A stretch of 64,000 bases of DNA from Psychrobacter sp. P2G3 (lineage in GTDB: Bacteria > Pseudomonadota > Gammaproteobacteria > Pseudomonadales > Moraxellaceae). The notes beneath the pieces are model-generated. The model was given only the letters and a program-made list of their open reading frames with translations. It was not told the origin of the DNA and ran no database searches. The DNA lies in NCBI RefSeq assembly GCF_001593285.1, contig NZ_CP012529.1:62001-126000 (forward strand), given 5' to 3'. The position numbers and the translations under genes were made by a program. Each line of letters begins with the position of its first letter. The stretch's first letter is position 1. Below, piece after piece: positions 28,739-39,081 of the stretch.

Positions 28739-28929
28739 GCGTTAACTGCATATCGCTGTCTTTTGGTGGTATGCTATTAATAATAAAGGGCTGATAAAAG
28801 ATCATTATTTAGTGTGCTTATATAATAATTAGTTATGATAAATAACACTAGCATCAGCCTAAACGCAATCATTTGTAGCCAACAACTGAATTGAACATAT
28901 AGCAAATAATAGACAGTAGGTGATAATAA

Positions 28930-31662
28930 ATGGCAGATAAGACCGTCAAAGAACTGGCAGAAATGGTAGGCAAAACCGCTAGTGCTGTACAACAGCAACT
29001 ACAGGATGCTGGGCTACCTGCTCGCGGGGAGGATGACTCAGTCACCGAACTTGAGCAAGAGAAGTTGGTGACGTATTTAAAACAAAGTCATGGTCAGCAA
29101 GAGAAGCGCCGTATTAGCCTTAAATCTAAGACGACCAGTACCGCGCGTGTGACTGGCTCTTCAGGTAAATCCAAGAGCGTCAATGTTGAAGTACGTAAAA
29201 AGAAAGTATTTGATAAGCCGGATCCGGAAAAGATAGCGGAAGAATTAGCTGCGCGTGAACAAGCGATGATTGAATCGCAAGCGCGTGCTGCTAAAGAAGC
29301 TGAAGAACGTTCTGCAACTAAGAAAAAGTCAGAAGAGCGTCAAGCAGCAACCTTAGCTGCTATGCGTGCAAGTCTTGGCTCAAGCAAAAGCTCAAGTGGT
29401 AAAAACGAAGAGATTTCTACCTCTTCAGTCGTAGTTAAGAAAGGCGGCAAAACTACCGTTGAAGTTAAGCCTAAAGAAAAAGAGAAAGAAAAGAAAAAAA
29501 TTGCTGCTACTAAGCCAAAAGTTGAAACCGCAGCTGAGCGCAAGGTTCGTGAAGTACGTGAGAAAGAAGAAGAACGTCTACGTCAAATTGAGACTGAAAC
29601 TCGTCGCGTACAAGCTGAAGAGGCTCAAAAACGTACACTTGAGCAAATGCGCAAAATGGCTGGTAAATACACGGATCAGCCTGCTGCCGAAGTTCGTAAG
29701 GACGAGCCATTGGCTGAAGGTTTGGTAGGCGATGCATTAGAAGAGTCGTTTGAAAAAGAGCGTCGTGAAATCAAGCGTGGTGCAAGCAGCACTGGCGCTC
29801 GTGGCCGTCGTCGCAAAAACCAAGATGAACGTGAGTTTAAGAACCGTAAGAACGGTTTGAGATCAACGCAAGCTGCACAACATAAATTCGAGAAACCTCT
29901 CGACAAAATTATTTACGATGTTGAGATTAGTGAGCAGATTTCTGTAGCAGATCTCGCCCAGCGTATGGCTGTTAAAGCTCGTGAAGTTACTAAATTGCTG
30001 ATGAAAATGGGCGAAATGGCTCGTGAAACAGATACTATTGATCAAGCGACCGCTAGTTTAATTGTTGAGGAAATGGGTCACAACCCAGTACCAGTCAGTG
30101 ATACCAAAGTTGAAGACGATCTTCATCATGCGGTTGATGAGCGCAGCAGTAACGTACAAACGCGTCCACCAGTCGTTACTATTATGGGTCACGTTGATCA
30201 TGGTAAAACTTCATTACTTGATAAGATTCGTGAAACGAAAGTTGCAACGGGCGAGGCAGGTGGTATCACCCAGCATATCGGTGCTTATCATGTAAAAACT
30301 GAGCGCGGTGTTATTACTTTCCTTGATACTCCAGGTCACGCAGCCTTTAGTGCGATGCGTTCACGTGGTGCTCAAGCGACTGATATCGTAGTATTGGTTG
30401 TCGCAGCCGATGATGGCATGATGCCACAAACTGAAGAGGCGATTGATCATGCTCGTGCAGCGGGTACTCCTCTAATCGTTGCTATTAATAAAATGGATAA
30501 GCCAGGCGCTGATCCTGATCGTGTATTAAACGAATTAACTGCAAAAGAAGTAGTCTCAGAAGAGTGGGGCGGCGATACGCCAATGGCGCGTATCTCAGCT
30601 AAAACTGGTGAAGGCATTGACGAGCTTTTAGAATATATCAGTTTACAAGCTGAATTAATGGAGTTAGAAGCCCCATTAGACGGTGCTGCACAAGGTGTGG
30701 TAATTGAGTCAAGACTTGATAAAGGTCGTGGCCCTGTTGTAAGTGTCCTAGTTAAGAAAGGTATGCTTAAACAAGGTGACTTAGTTCTAGCTGGTGAGTA
30801 CTATGGTAAAGTTCGTGCAATGACTGATGAGCATGGTCAACGCGTTCAGTCAGCTGGTCCTTCTATTCCTGTTGAAATCTTGGGATTACCTGAGACACCA
30901 GCAGCTGGTAGCGAATTCCTAGTCGTGACAGATGAGAAAAAAGCACGTGAAGTTGCTGATTTTAGAACCAATCGTGAGCGTGAGCGTCAACTGGAACGTC
31001 AGAATGCCATGCGCTTAGAAAGCATGTTCGATCAGATGGAACAAGGCGATGTGTCATTCTTGAATATCGTATTAAAAACAGATGTTCGTGGTTCGCTTGA
31101 AGCGTTACTTTCTGCACTGAATGAATTATCAACTGACGAAGTTAAAGTCAGAGTGATTAGTTCAGGTGTTGGTCCAATTTCTGAGTCTGATGTTACTCTT
31201 GCAGAGTCTAGTGAAGCCGTACTATTAGGTTTCAACGTCCGTGCTGATGCAACCGCACGCCGTAAAGCAGACGCTGCCAACATGGATATTCGTTATTACA
31301 GTGTCATCTATGGTTTGATTGATGATGTAAAAGCGGCGATGAGTGGTCTACTTGCTCCTGAACATCGTGAGAAAATCCTTGGTATCGCTGACGTTCGTGA
31401 AGTGTTCCGCTCTAGTAAGTTTGGTGCAGCTGCCGGTTGTATGGTCGTTGAAGGGACTATCTATCGTAATAAGCCTATCCGCGTATTACGTGATGATAAG
31501 GTTATCTTTACTGGACAATTGCAATCATTACGTCGTTATAAAGAAGACGTTAATGAAGTGCGTACCGGAATGGAATGTGGTCTAGCGGTTCGCGGCTATG
31601 ATGTTGAAGCTGGCGATAAGATCGAAGTTTTCGAAATCCAACAGTTTGAACGTACGATTTAA
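28930..31662 (+). CDS. infB: Translation initiation factor IF-2
   Basis: 910 residues, close to E. coli IF2 (890). It places initiator tRNA on the 30S subunit. A short N-terminal IF2 domain ([20 protein letters not shown]), a long charged Lys/Glu/Arg linker (about 100-330), a second IF2N module, then the GTPase domain with G1 [15 protein letters not shown]3 DTPGHAAF, G4 NKMDKPGAD and SAKTGEG, followed by the beta-barrel and C-terminal tRNA-binding domains. Followed by a strong terminator, so rbfA-truB are partly separated from it. Confidence 0.97.
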   Translation: MADKTVKELAEMVGKTASAVQQQLQDAGLPARGEDDSVTELEQEKLVTYLKQSHGQQEKRRISLKSKTTSTARVTGSSGKSKSVNVEVRKKKVFDKPDPEKIAEELAAREQAMIESQARAAKEAEERSATKKKSEERQAATLAAMRASLGSSKSSSGKNEEISTSSVVVKKGGKTTVEVKPKEKEKEKKKIAATKPKVETAAERKVREVREKEEERLRQIETETRRVQAEEAQKRTLEQMRKMAGKYTDQPAAEVRKDEPLAEGLVGDALEESFEKERREIKRGASSTGARGRRRKNQDEREFKNRKNGLRSTQAAQHKFEKPLDKIIYDVEISEQISVADLAQRMAVKAREVTKLLMKMGEMARETDTIDQATASLIVEEMGHNPVPVSDTKVEDDLHHAVDERSSNVQTRPPVVTIMGHVDHGKTSLLDKIRETKVATGEAGGITQHIGAYHVKTERGVITFLDTPGHAAFSAMRSRGAQATDIVVLVVAADDGMMPQTEEAIDHARAAGTPLIVAINKMDKPGADPDRVLNELTAKEVVSEEWGGDTPMARISAKTGEGIDELLEYISLQAELMELEAPLDGAAQGVVIESRLDKGRGPVVSVLVKKGMLKQGDLVLAGEYYGKVRAMTDEHGQRVQSAGPSIPVEILGLPETPAAGSEFLVVTDEKKAREVADFRTNRERERQLERQNAMRLESMFDQMEQGDVSFLNIVLKTDVRGSLEALLSALNELSTDEVKVRVISSGVGPISESDVTLAESSEAVLLGFNVRADATARRKADAANMDIRYYSVIYGLIDDVKAAMSGLLAPEHREKILGIADVREVFRSSKFGAAAGCMVVEGTIYRNKPIRVLRDDKVIFTGQLQSLRRYKEDVNEVRTGMECGLAVRGYDVEAGDKIEVFEIQQFERTI

Positions 31663-31716
31663 GCATATTGTGCTTTTATCTAGCAAAGCTTAGATTATCG
31701 AGATAATGATGTACTT

Positions 31717-31750
31717 AGGCCTAACAGGTCCAACCTGGTAGGCCTTTTTT
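31717..31750 (+). terminator. Rho-independent terminator after infB
   Basis: AGGCCTA / TAGGCCT outer stem with an inner CAGGT / ACCTG pairing, then six Ts. Confidence 0.88.
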
Positions 31751-31811
31751 ATCGTATATTTCTGCTATTGAACACTATTACTAAATTATTATTAAAAAAC
31801 AGGGTAATAAT

Positions 31812-32201
31812 ATGAACCAACGTTTACAACGCTTAGCAGACCAAATTCAACGCGAGATTGCAGTACTTATTCGTGATGAGGTCAATGATCCGCGTCTTAC
31901 TGGTTTTGTGACTATCTCTAGCGTCAAGGTAAGTCCAGATCTAGGTTATGCCGATGTCTATGTTACCATCATGGAGCCTGAGCTAAATGATGCTATGAAC
32001 AAGACTAACCACGAGCAAAGCATACAAGTTTTGAATAAAGCAGCTGGCTTTTTGCGTACTGAGCTTAGTCATAGTTTAAAAACGCGCACTACACCGCGCT
32101 TACGCTTTCACTATGATGAAGTGACTGCTCGTGGTAACTATATGATGGATCTAATCAATCAGGCCGTCACCAAAACAGAGCAAAATGAAGCAGACGAGTA
32201 A
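31812..32201 (+). CDS. rbfA: Ribosome-binding factor A
   Basis: 129 residues. RbfA is a KH-type 30S maturation factor important in the cold. Conserved N-terminal QIQREIAVLIRDEVNDPRL, then VTISSVKVSPDLGYADVYVT and the C-terminal RTTPRLRFHYDE. The truB start lies 9 bases beyond its stop; both are probably co-translated. Confidence 0.95.
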   Translation: MNQRLQRLADQIQREIAVLIRDEVNDPRLTGFVTISSVKVSPDLGYADVYVTIMEPELNDAMNKTNHEQSIQVLNKAAGFLRTELSHSLKTRTTPRLRFHYDEVTARGNYMMDLINQAVTKTEQNEADE

Positions 32202-32210
32202 TTTTCTATT

Positions 32211-33293
32211 ATGTCCAAACGAGCTGATAAGCAACTTAATAAGATAAGAATATCAGGAGTTATCTTAATTGATAAGCCCACTGGTATGACCTCACAGCAA
32301 GTAGTGTCAAAGGTGAAATATCTATTTAAGTCACCTGTGTATGACAGCAAAAAAGCAGGTCATACAGGTACACTTGATCCGATGGCGACTGGTTTATTAC
32401 CTATTTGTTTAGGCGAAGCAACTAAATTTAGCCATTATCAATTGGATGCTGATAAGTCTTATCAAGCGACTATTTTTCTTGGTAGCCAGACAGATACTGG
32501 TGATGCAGATGGACAAATAATTGCCCAAGCTGCTATACCAAAATTTAGTGAGAGTTTATTAAAAGAGCTTGGACAGCAATTTTTGGGTGCACAGCAACAA
32601 ATTCCACCAATGTATTCCGCTCTGAAAAAAGATGGTAAAAAGCTTTATGAGTATGCGCGTGCTGGTATAGAAATCGAGCGTGCGCCTAGAGATATAGTCA
32701 TTAAGGCTATTGATTTATTAAGATTAGATGAACAGCAGGTTCAACTAACGATTACATGTTCTAAAGGCACTTATGTACGTGTTCTAGGCGAAGATATCGC
32801 TAAAGCATTAGGTACGTTAGGTCATTTAACCGCATTACGTCGCTTACAAGTAGGCGATTTTTTGATCGATAATGCAATGACCTTGTCACAGTTAGAAGAG
32901 CTCGAATTACCTCAAAGATTGTCACAACTGTTATCTGTAGATGCCTGTGTAAAGATTGAGCCTGAATTAATACTAACAACTGAACAGTGCGAACGTGTGA
33001 GGTTAGGTCAGCGACTCAACGTATTTGACCAACTGGTAGGTACATTGAATGATTATATTACTGAGGCCGTCGAACAAAACTTAGCTAGTAGCAAGCTAGC
33101 TAATGATAAAGATGATAATGTCCTAAAAGATAATCATACTGACAATACCGTGAATCAAAGTGCTGAAGAATCAGTACTGATGCACGAAATACCTGTAGAT
33201 GTACGTCTTGTTGACGAACAAGGACAGTTTATTGGGTTAGGTGCCGTAAGTCTGAACGGTCGACTACAACCTAAAAAGATTGTTCATTTATAA
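32211..33293 (+). CDS. truB: tRNA pseudouridine(55) synthase TruB
   Basis: 360 residues. Modifies U55 of tRNA and acts as a tRNA folding chaperone. The catalytic Asp is in GHTGTLDPMATGLLPICLG; YSALKKDGKKLYEYARAG and CSKGTYVRVLGEDIA follow. About 45 residues longer than E. coli TruB (314): a hydrophilic Asp/Asn/Ser-rich insert at about residues 283-325 splits the C-terminal PUA-like domain, whose end (FIGLGAVSLNGRLQPKKIVH) is intact. Confidence 0.95.
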   Translation: MSKRADKQLNKIRISGVILIDKPTGMTSQQVVSKVKYLFKSPVYDSKKAGHTGTLDPMATGLLPICLGEATKFSHYQLDADKSYQATIFLGSQTDTGDADGQIIAQAAIPKFSESLLKELGQQFLGAQQQIPPMYSALKKDGKKLYEYARAGIEIERAPRDIVIKAIDLLRLDEQQVQLTITCSKGTYVRVLGEDIAKALGTLGHLTALRRLQVGDFLIDNAMTLSQLEELELPQRLSQLLSVDACVKIEPELILTTEQCERVRLGQRLNVFDQLVGTLNDYITEAVEQNLASSKLANDKDDNVLKDNHTDNTVNQSAEESVLMHEIPVDVRLVDEQGQFIGLGAVSLNGRLQPKKIVHL

Positions 33294-33392
33294 GATATTT
33301 TTATTATAAGTAACCTATTATACTGTTGTTCACCAATCCCTCTTACTAATTACTAGCGCATTACATTAATCACATATCGTCACATTTTATTG

Positions 33393-33426
33393 CAGGCTTC
33401 ACCTATGGTGAAGCCTGTTTTTTTTA
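33393..33426 (+). terminator. Rho-independent terminator after truB
   Basis: Perfect 11-bp stem CAGGCTTCACC / GGTGAAGCCTG with a 3-base loop and eight or more Ts. Confidence 0.93.
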
Positions 33427-33623
33427 TACACTGTTTAAGTCAGCTAGGAAAAGCAGAATAAACAGATCTAATTAGAATACTTAATAATAAAAAGATTAAT
33501 AACAAAAACACCGAATTATAAGTACTAATACTTAATAGTGAATCATACGAATAATAAGTTAATAAAAACTAATAAGTTAATAAAAACTCTAGAAAATTAC
33601 ATTTCGAACATATAAGGTAGATT
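33427..33623. other. AT-rich spacer with tandem duplication before the DJ-1/PfpI gene
   Basis: Very A-rich. Contains two exact copies of AATAAGTTAATAAAAACT at 33553-33570 and 33571-33588. It probably holds the promoter of the downstream gene. Confidence 0.5.
33553..33588. repeat. 18-bp tandem duplication
   Basis: Two exact, adjacent copies of AATAAGTTAATAAAAACT, ending 36 bases before the DJ-1/PfpI start codon. Confidence 0.75.
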
Positions 33624-34148
33624 ATGAAAACGATTGCTTTCTTACTACATAATAATTTTGAACAAGCAGAGTACGAAGACGTAAATAACCAATTAAAAGA
33701 AAAAGGTTATAAGACAGTCCTTATTACTACTAACAAAGAGAAAGAAGTTCAAGGGATGAATGAGGATGTAAATAAAGGCGATACGTTTACCGCTGATATT
33801 TTCGCAAAAGATGCCAAAGTTGCTGATTATGATGCTTTAGTATTGCCAGGTGGTACTGTGAATGCAGATACCATACGTGGCAACAAAGAAGCACACGATA
33901 TAGTCAATGCGGTTAATGATGCAGACAAACCATTAGCAGTTATTTGTCATGCTCCTTGGGTTCTTATTAATACCGGTATCGCTAAAGGTAAAACTCTTAC
34001 CGCTTATCATTCGCTACAAACCGATTTAGAAAACGCTGGGGCGACCTTTGTAGACAAAATAGTCCAAGTAGATGGTAATTTGATTACTTCACGTAATCCA
34101 GATGATATCAACAATTTCGTTGAAGCTATTGACAAAGCATTATCTTAA
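33624..34148 (+). CDS. DJ-1/PfpI superfamily protein (YhbO-like)
   Basis: 174 residues, single class I glutamine amidotransferase-like domain. The nucleophile elbow AVICHAPWVLI contains the Cys-His pair (about residue 112), and the conserved YDALVLPGGTVNAD and ITSRNPDDI segments are present. Close in pattern to YhbO/PfpI proteins implicated in stress survival and repair of glycated macromolecules, although the exact chemistry is debated. TAAGGT lies 8 bases before the ATG. It interrupts the truB-rpsO adjacency seen in E. coli, along with two tiny genes downstream. Confidence 0.88.
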   Translation: MKTIAFLLHNNFEQAEYEDVNNQLKEKGYKTVLITTNKEKEVQGMNEDVNKGDTFTADIFAKDAKVADYDALVLPGGTVNADTIRGNKEAHDIVNAVNDADKPLAVICHAPWVLINTGIAKGKTLTAYHSLQTDLENAGATFVDKIVQVDGNLITSRNPDDINNFVEAIDKALS

Positions 34149-34234
34149 TAAATTTCATCATTCTATGAATAATGAGATAGCAACTTTCATTTAACTTACT
34201 TATAACCACAACAACACTAACCGAGGAAAATATT

Positions 34235-34396
34235 ATGGCAAACCCTAATCCAAACGACACCAAACTTGAGCAAGAACGTTCTGAGTCAGCAACTGCAGCA
34301 CTTAAGAGCCAAACTGAAAATAATCATACAGAAGATTCTGAAGCCGCAGCAGATCGTATTGCTGACAACTTAGAAAATGCTAAGAAAGATAAGTAA
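34235..34396 (+). CDS. Very small hydrophilic protein (53 aa)
   Basis: 53 residues, below common ORF cut-offs. It is read from ATG 34235 with a good ribosome binding site GAGGAAAA directly upstream. Composition is Ala/Asn/Glu/Asp/Lys-rich with no hydrophobic segment (ANPNPNDTKLEQERSESA at the start, DRIADNLENAKKDK at the end). No domain recognised. It follows the DJ-1/PfpI gene on the same strand and is followed by a second small acidic gene. The composition resembles stress-related disordered proteins, but that is only a guess. Confidence 0.6.
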   Translation: MANPNPNDTKLEQERSESATAALKSQTENNHTEDSEAAADRIADNLENAKKDK

Positions 34397-34445
34397 AGTT
34401 TATTGAGTAGAATTCAGTAGATTATTTACATAGAGTATCTCTAAG

Positions 34446-34478
34446 ACGGATATTAGCTAGATACTAGCTAATATCCGT
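34446..34478. terminator. Perfect 15-bp hairpin between two small genes
   Basis: ACGGATATTAGCTAG, loop ATA, CTAGCTAATATCCGT. No long T-run follows, so it may be a weak terminator or an mRNA 3'-end stabiliser. Confidence 0.6.
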
Positions 34479-34506
34479 TGTTACCTAGAGAATAAAAGGA
34501 GATTTT

Positions 34507-34692
34507 ATGGATAAGTCAAAAAAAGATATGGATAAGCAAGAACTAGAAATAGAAAAACTAGTAGAAGATATCAATCCTAATCAAGATGTAACTCCAGACA
34601 GCTTAGCTGAAGCAACAACGGTACCACTTGATGACGATGCCCTTGGTGGCAATGCTACTGAAGACGATATTAAGAAAAACACAAATAAGTAA
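34507..34692 (+). CDS. Small acidic hydrophilic protein (61 aa)
   Basis: 61 residues with an excellent AAAGGAG 6 bases before ATG 34507. Highly charged (KSKKDMDKQELEIEKL at the start; DSLAEATTVPLDDDALGG in the middle) with no hydrophobic segment, so probably cytosolic and partly disordered. Function not recognised. It is the last of three accessory genes inserted between truB and rpsO. The ribosome binding site is better than that of many neighbours, which argues that it is real. Confidence 0.65.
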   Translation: MDKSKKDMDKQELEIEKLVEDINPNQDVTPDSLAEATTVPLDDDALGGNATEDDIKKNTNK

Positions 34693-34766
34693 GTACCTTA
34701 TTTATTATATGAATTTTATTATATGAATCGTTTATCTATGCAGTATTAATCTAATATTGTTTACCT

Positions 34767-34817
34767 AAAACTGTTGAAACTAACACGGAAAATTGCTGTT
34801 AGTTCAGCAGTTTTTTG
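34767..34817 (+). terminator. Long-stem rho-independent terminator upstream of rpsO
   Basis: AAAACTGTTGAAACTAACA pairs almost perfectly with TGTTAGTTCAGCAGTTTT, followed by T6 (34811-34816). Confidence 0.88.
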
Positions 34818-34824
34818 TTATAAT
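34816..34824 (+). promoter_or_regulatory. rpsO: Extended -10 promoter for rpsO
   Basis: TGTTATAAT: a perfect TATAAT preceded by the TGn extension. No good -35 hexamer is found because the terminator stem occupies that position, so the extended -10 would have to compensate. Confidence 0.6.
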
Positions 34825-34917
34825 TGCTGTCACATTTAAATTAGGCCTTAAATAAGGCAATATGCTTAATTTACTGCTGTATGCAGGTGATTGAATTAAG
34901 TGTTATTTTGCATTAAT

Positions 34918-34975
34918 TTGACCTAGTTTTTAAGTAATCGTTACAACAGACTGAGCTTATCGTACACTAGGTCAA
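34918..34975 (+). promoter_or_regulatory. rpsO: Candidate structured leader of rpsO (possible S15 autoregulatory site)
   Basis: TTGACCTAGT (34918-34927) and ACTAGGTCAA (34966-34975) form a perfect 10-bp stem around a 38-base loop, about 120 bases before the rpsO start codon. S15 represses its own translation in several phyla through unrelated leader folds; assignment to that role here is an inference. Confidence 0.45.
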
Positions 34976-35095
34976 CTCTAGTAATGCAGGGTTGTCCTGA
35001 ATGACGTATAAGCTACCTTATTTACTATTCTATTGTTCTTAAGAATACTTAAACCTGAGTATATCTTGGAACTTTTAGCATTGCCGGAGATATTT

Positions 35096-35362
35096 ATGCT
35101 AACTAATACCGATCGTGAACAAATCATTGCTCAATACCAACGTGGCGAAAACGATACTGGCTCCCCAGAAGTTCAAGTAGCTTTGTTAAGTGCTCGTATC
35201 AATGATTTACAGAACCATTTTAAAGAGCACAAAGGTGATCATCATAGCCGTCGCGGTCTTATCCGTATGGTTAATACGCGTCGTAAATTGCTTGATTACT
35301 TAAAAGGCAAAGATCTTGGTCGCTATACCACAGTTATCAAACAGTTAGGTTTACGTCGTTAA
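35096..35362 (+). CDS. rpsO: 30S ribosomal protein S15
   Basis: 88 residues. Start ATG 35096 is decided by GGAG 7 bases upstream and by the standard S15 N-terminus ([20 protein letters not shown]); the open frame continues upstream without coding meaning. The signature [21 protein letters not shown] is intact. S15 binds 16S rRNA early in assembly. pnp follows after 615 bases, the conserved rpsO-pnp pair. Confidence 0.97.
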   Translation: MLTNTDREQIIAQYQRGENDTGSPEVQVALLSARINDLQNHFKEHKGDHHSRRGLIRMVNTRRKLLDYLKGKDLGRYTTVIKQLGLRR

Positions 35363-35977
35363 TTCAACGACTATTGTATAGATAGTAGCCAAGTGAGAAG
35401 ATATTGCCAATTTGCAATATAACTTTGAGAACTACTTTAGAAGTCTTGAGAAAAATGACTTGCTGTTATCAATATAATATATAGGTAAAACAAAAACGGT
35501 GTGGAATAGCTTCACGCCGTTTTTTTATGGGTATTGAATAAAGGCTGGACGGTATAAATGCTAGTTAGCTTAACTTTTAACCAGAAAAACACTCAGTTTT
35601 GTATTTAATTGGTCAATGCCTATAAATCACTGTAAAATAGTGCACTGTGCATTTCCATAGCTATATCAAAACTTATAGCATTTATTCTGTAGCTGCCCTA
35701 TGACTAGAGTTAGGTTATATCAGGTACCTTGTATAAATTGACGAGCACAAAATTGGTGCAAGACTTTATTACAACTCGTAAAGATAAGCGGCTATAGAAA
35801 CCAAATTTGAATAATTAAAAAGATGCAGCAGTACTCTTGATAAATGTATGACCAATAGCAAGGTTTGCAAATAATATTTATCAGTATCTGTAATTACACA
35901 ATAGAACTCTTAACGACCGATGTTAGATTGCTCAAGCAATTGATATCGTTTTCGTCATTCAACATTAGGAAAAATAT
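35363..35977. other. rpsO-pnp intergenic region
   Basis: 615 bases. Holds the rpsO terminator (35492-35526) and should carry a pnp promoter and leader. In enterobacteria an RNase III hairpin in this leader mediates PNPase autocontrol; I do not see an obvious equivalent. Confidence 0.5.
35492..35526 (+). terminator. Rho-independent terminator after rpsO
   Basis: AAAAACGG(T)GTG / CACGCCGTTTTTTT imperfect stem followed by T7. Confidence 0.85.
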
Positions 35978-38107
35978 ATGACAAATCCGACAATGTTTAA
36001 TACTATTAAACGTGAATTCCAATATGGCGACCAAAAAGTCGTCCTTGAAACTGGCCGTGTTGCTCGCCAAGCTAATTCTATTATGGTCCATATGGGCGGC
36101 GTTTCAGTGTTGGTGGCAGCAGTAGTAAAATCTGATGCCAAAGAAGGCCAAAACTTCTTTCCATTGACTGTAAACTATCAAGAAAAAATGTATGCTGCGG
36201 GTAAAATCCCAGGTGCATATGGCAAACGTGAAGGACGCGCCAGTGAGTTTGAAACGTTAACGTCGCGTTTAATTGACCGTCCGATTCGTCCGCTATTCCC
36301 TGAAGGCTACGTTAACGAAATTCAAATCACTGCTACTGTTGTTTCATCAGATAAGACTCAGTCTGCAGATATCGCAGCACTAATCGGTGCCTCAGCAGCA
36401 CTGGCTATCTCTGACGCGCCATTCAATGGCCCTGTTGCTGCCGCACGTGTTGGCTTTATCAATGGTGAATACGTACTAAACCCAACGCTTGAACAACTTA
36501 AAGAAAGTGACCTTGATTTAGTTGTAGCTGGTACAAAGTCTGCCGTATTGATGGTTGAATCTGAAGCGGCAGAGCTTTCAGAAGATCAGATGCTAGGCGC
36601 GGTACTATACGGTCATCAGCAACAGCAAATTGTTATTGATAACATTGCTTCAATGGCAGAAGAAGTTGGTACTGCTAAGCAGCAATATGCTGCCCCTAAA
36701 CGTGATCAAGCGCTTGAAAGCAGCATGAAAGAGCAGTTCGGCGAGCAAGTTGCTGATGCTTATACCATTACTGATAAGCAAGAGCGTTACACTAAGCTTG
36801 ATGAGATTAAGCAATCAATTATCGATGCGCTTGCTGGTGATGCTGAGTCAGAAAATTATGCTGATACGGTATCTGAGCTAAAAGAAATCTATAACGACCT
36901 TAAATATCGTACTGTTCGTGACAATATCTTGTCAGGCAAGCCGCGTATTGATGGTCGTGATCTTGAGACTGTTCGTGCTCTTGATGTACAAGTGGGCGTG
37001 TTGCCATTTACTCATGGTTCAGCACTATTTACTCGCGGTGAAACTCAAGCATTAGTAACGACAACGCTTGGTAACAGCCGTGACGTCAATATGATTGACT
37101 CATTAGCGGGTACTATCCGTGATCATTTCATGCTGCATTACAACTTTCCGCATTTCTCAGTAGGTGAGACTGGCCGTGAAGGGATTCCTAAACGTCGTGA
37201 AATCGGTCATGGTCGTCTAGCACGTCGCGGTGTACAAGCGATGCTACCAGACAGCGAACGCTTCCCGTATGTTATCCGCGTAGTATCGGAAATCACTGAG
37301 TCAAATGGTTCATCTTCTATGGCCTCTGTTTGCGGTGCAAGCTTGGCATTGATGGATGCAGGCGTACCAATCAAAGCACCAGTTGCTGGTATTGCGATGG
37401 GTCTGGTTAAAGAAGGCGAGCGCTTTGCTGTACTCTCGGATATCCTAGGTGATGAAGATCATCTTGGCGATATGGACTTTAAAGTCGCTGGTTCTAAAGA
37501 CGGTATCACAGCCTTACAGATGGATATCAAAATCGAAGGTATTACTCCAGATATCATGGAGCAGGCGTTAAAACAAGCTCATGCAGGTCGTATTCATATC
37601 CTAGACGCGATGAATAAAGTATTGCCAGAGAGCCGTACTGAGATCAACGCTCACGCACCTAACTATGCGGTTATCGAAATCAATCCTGATAAGATTCGTG
37701 ACGTAATTGGTAAAGGCGGCGCGATGATTCGTCAGCTAACCGAAGAGACTGGCGCGGTTATCGATATTGATGATGGTGGCACGATTCGTATCTTTGGCGA
37801 AAACAAAGCCGCAACCAAAGCTGCTATCGGTAAAATCGAAGCATTAACGGCTGAAGTTGAAGTGGGTAAAACTTACGAAGGTACAGTCGCTCGTATCGTT
37901 GACTTTGGCGCATTCGTCAACGTCTTGCCAAATACTGATGGCCTAGTACATATCTCACAAATCGCAGAAGAGCGCGTAGAGAATGTATCAGACTATCTAA
38001 AAGAAGGTCAGATTGTTAAAGTATTCGTTCAAGATGTCGATAACCGTGGTCGCATTAAGTTGACTATGAAAGGTATTGAGCAGGGTACAACGACAACTGC
38101 TGAATAA
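35978..38107 (+). CDS. pnp: Polyribonucleotide nucleotidyltransferase (PNPase)
   Basis: 709 residues, equal to E. coli PNPase (711). Phosphorolytic 3'-5' exoribonuclease and degradosome partner, important for growth in the cold. Two RNase PH domains flank an all-helical segment (about 1-215 and 305-545), followed by the KH domain with [19 protein letters not shown] and the S1 domain with [24 protein letters not shown] precedes ATG 35978. A decayed, internally deleted second copy of its last third lies at 40480-40889, and the two bracket an ATP-grasp gene. Confidence 0.97.
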   Translation: MTNPTMFNTIKREFQYGDQKVVLETGRVARQANSIMVHMGGVSVLVAAVVKSDAKEGQNFFPLTVNYQEKMYAAGKIPGAYGKREGRASEFETLTSRLIDRPIRPLFPEGYVNEIQITATVVSSDKTQSADIAALIGASAALAISDAPFNGPVAAARVGFINGEYVLNPTLEQLKESDLDLVVAGTKSAVLMVESEAAELSEDQMLGAVLYGHQQQQIVIDNIASMAEEVGTAKQQYAAPKRDQALESSMKEQFGEQVADAYTITDKQERYTKLDEIKQSIIDALAGDAESENYADTVSELKEIYNDLKYRTVRDNILSGKPRIDGRDLETVRALDVQVGVLPFTHGSALFTRGETQALVTTTLGNSRDVNMIDSLAGTIRDHFMLHYNFPHFSVGETGREGIPKRREIGHGRLARRGVQAMLPDSERFPYVIRVVSEITESNGSSSMASVCGASLALMDAGVPIKAPVAGIAMGLVKEGERFAVLSDILGDEDHLGDMDFKVAGSKDGITALQMDIKIEGITPDIMEQALKQAHAGRIHILDAMNKVLPESRTEINAHAPNYAVIEINPDKIRDVIGKGGAMIRQLTEETGAVIDIDDGGTIRIFGENKAATKAAIGKIEALTAEVEVGKTYEGTVARIVDFGAFVNVLPNTDGLVHISQIAEERVENVSDYLKEGQIVKVFVQDVDNRGRIKLTMKGIEQGTTTTAE

Positions 38108-38129
38108 GTAGTTTAGTTTGATGTAAAAG

Positions 38130-38174
38130 AACCGCTCTGAACTGTTAGTAATAGCAGTCAGGGCGGTTTTTTTT
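38130..38174 (+). terminator. Rho-independent terminator after pnp
   Basis: AACCGCTCTGAACTG / CAGTCAGGGCGGTT stem with a 10-base loop, then T8. A related copy follows the pnp remnant at 40911. Confidence 0.9.
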
Positions 38175-39081
38175 ATCTCTTTAATGTTACTAAATGGTTA
38201 ATCATTAATTTTATCAAATGCATTTGGTTACCTGATTAGGATATTAACCTTTGGCTGTGCGCTATATATAGCAATAGATCTAGCTATTGAAATAATGACA
38301 ATGTACTTTGAAGTCCACCTGTAGTAATATTTTCGAGGGTAGATTGAGTCTTCTTTAATTTGCCATCAGCATCGTTATAAGAGTAATTAGGGGTTTTTTT
38401 TGGTTGAATCATAAGTTTTGATTCCAAAATTGTATTATTTTTTATCTAAGTAATAAATAAGTGTTTTTTTAACTTTTAGTCTTATATTCGGATTACAACA
38501 TACTGTTTGATTCTATCTATATAGTGTTTTATAGTTAGATAGATTATTCGTAATATTAGGATGTGTGTTGATTATCAATTTTTTTGTAGTATCTTCCGCT
38601 ATTCCTTTAAAATATTTTTAATAACATCAAGGTGTTACTGTTTCTATTTTTGAGTATGGACTTCATAATGGCCGTTAAACCGTTAAACCGTTAAACCGTT
38701 AAACCGTTAAACCGTTAAACCGTTAAACCGTTAAACCGTTAAACCGTTAAACCGTTAAACCGTTAAACCGTTAAACCGTTAAACCGTTAAACCGTTAAAC
38801 CGTTAGCTAAAGCTATCAAGCTTCAGTATTCAAAATGTACCGCATTATGTAAAAGCAATTTACCTTTTGGTGTCTATTTAAGATGTACTTAATTTTACGA
38901 TATACAATTAATTCGGATATTACATCAATCATGTCACACCTATAATTTTGCTCCATTGGTGTGGTATTAATTGTGCTATTAATTTAATTTTGTGTTTTAA
39001 TGACTTCTCTTTTAAGAAAAGCAGAATCTATTAACTCCGTTTTTTTGAAATATTCAATGATTTTTTTTAAGGAAAATATAA
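38175..39081. other. Long AT-rich intergenic region with 8-bp tandem array
   Basis: About 900 bases between pnp and the ATP-grasp gene, markedly AT-rich. Contains the CCGTTAAA array (38672-38805). Otherwise only short open frames without coding character. Confidence 0.6.
38672..38805. repeat. CCGTTAAA tandem repeat, 16 full copies plus CCGTTA
   Basis: An uninterrupted, perfect 8-bp array of 134 bases. Because 8 is not a multiple of 3, every frame passes through every register; on both strands this yields TAA within one 24-base super-period, so the array cannot lie within a coding sequence. It starts just after an ATG at 38668 that would encode only eight residues. Perfect identity between copies implies recent slippage or unequal exchange. 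Confidence 0.97.

Noticed and set aside
38672..38805. CRISPR array
   Set aside because: The 8-bp units are directly adjacent with no spacers, and there are no cas genes in the window.
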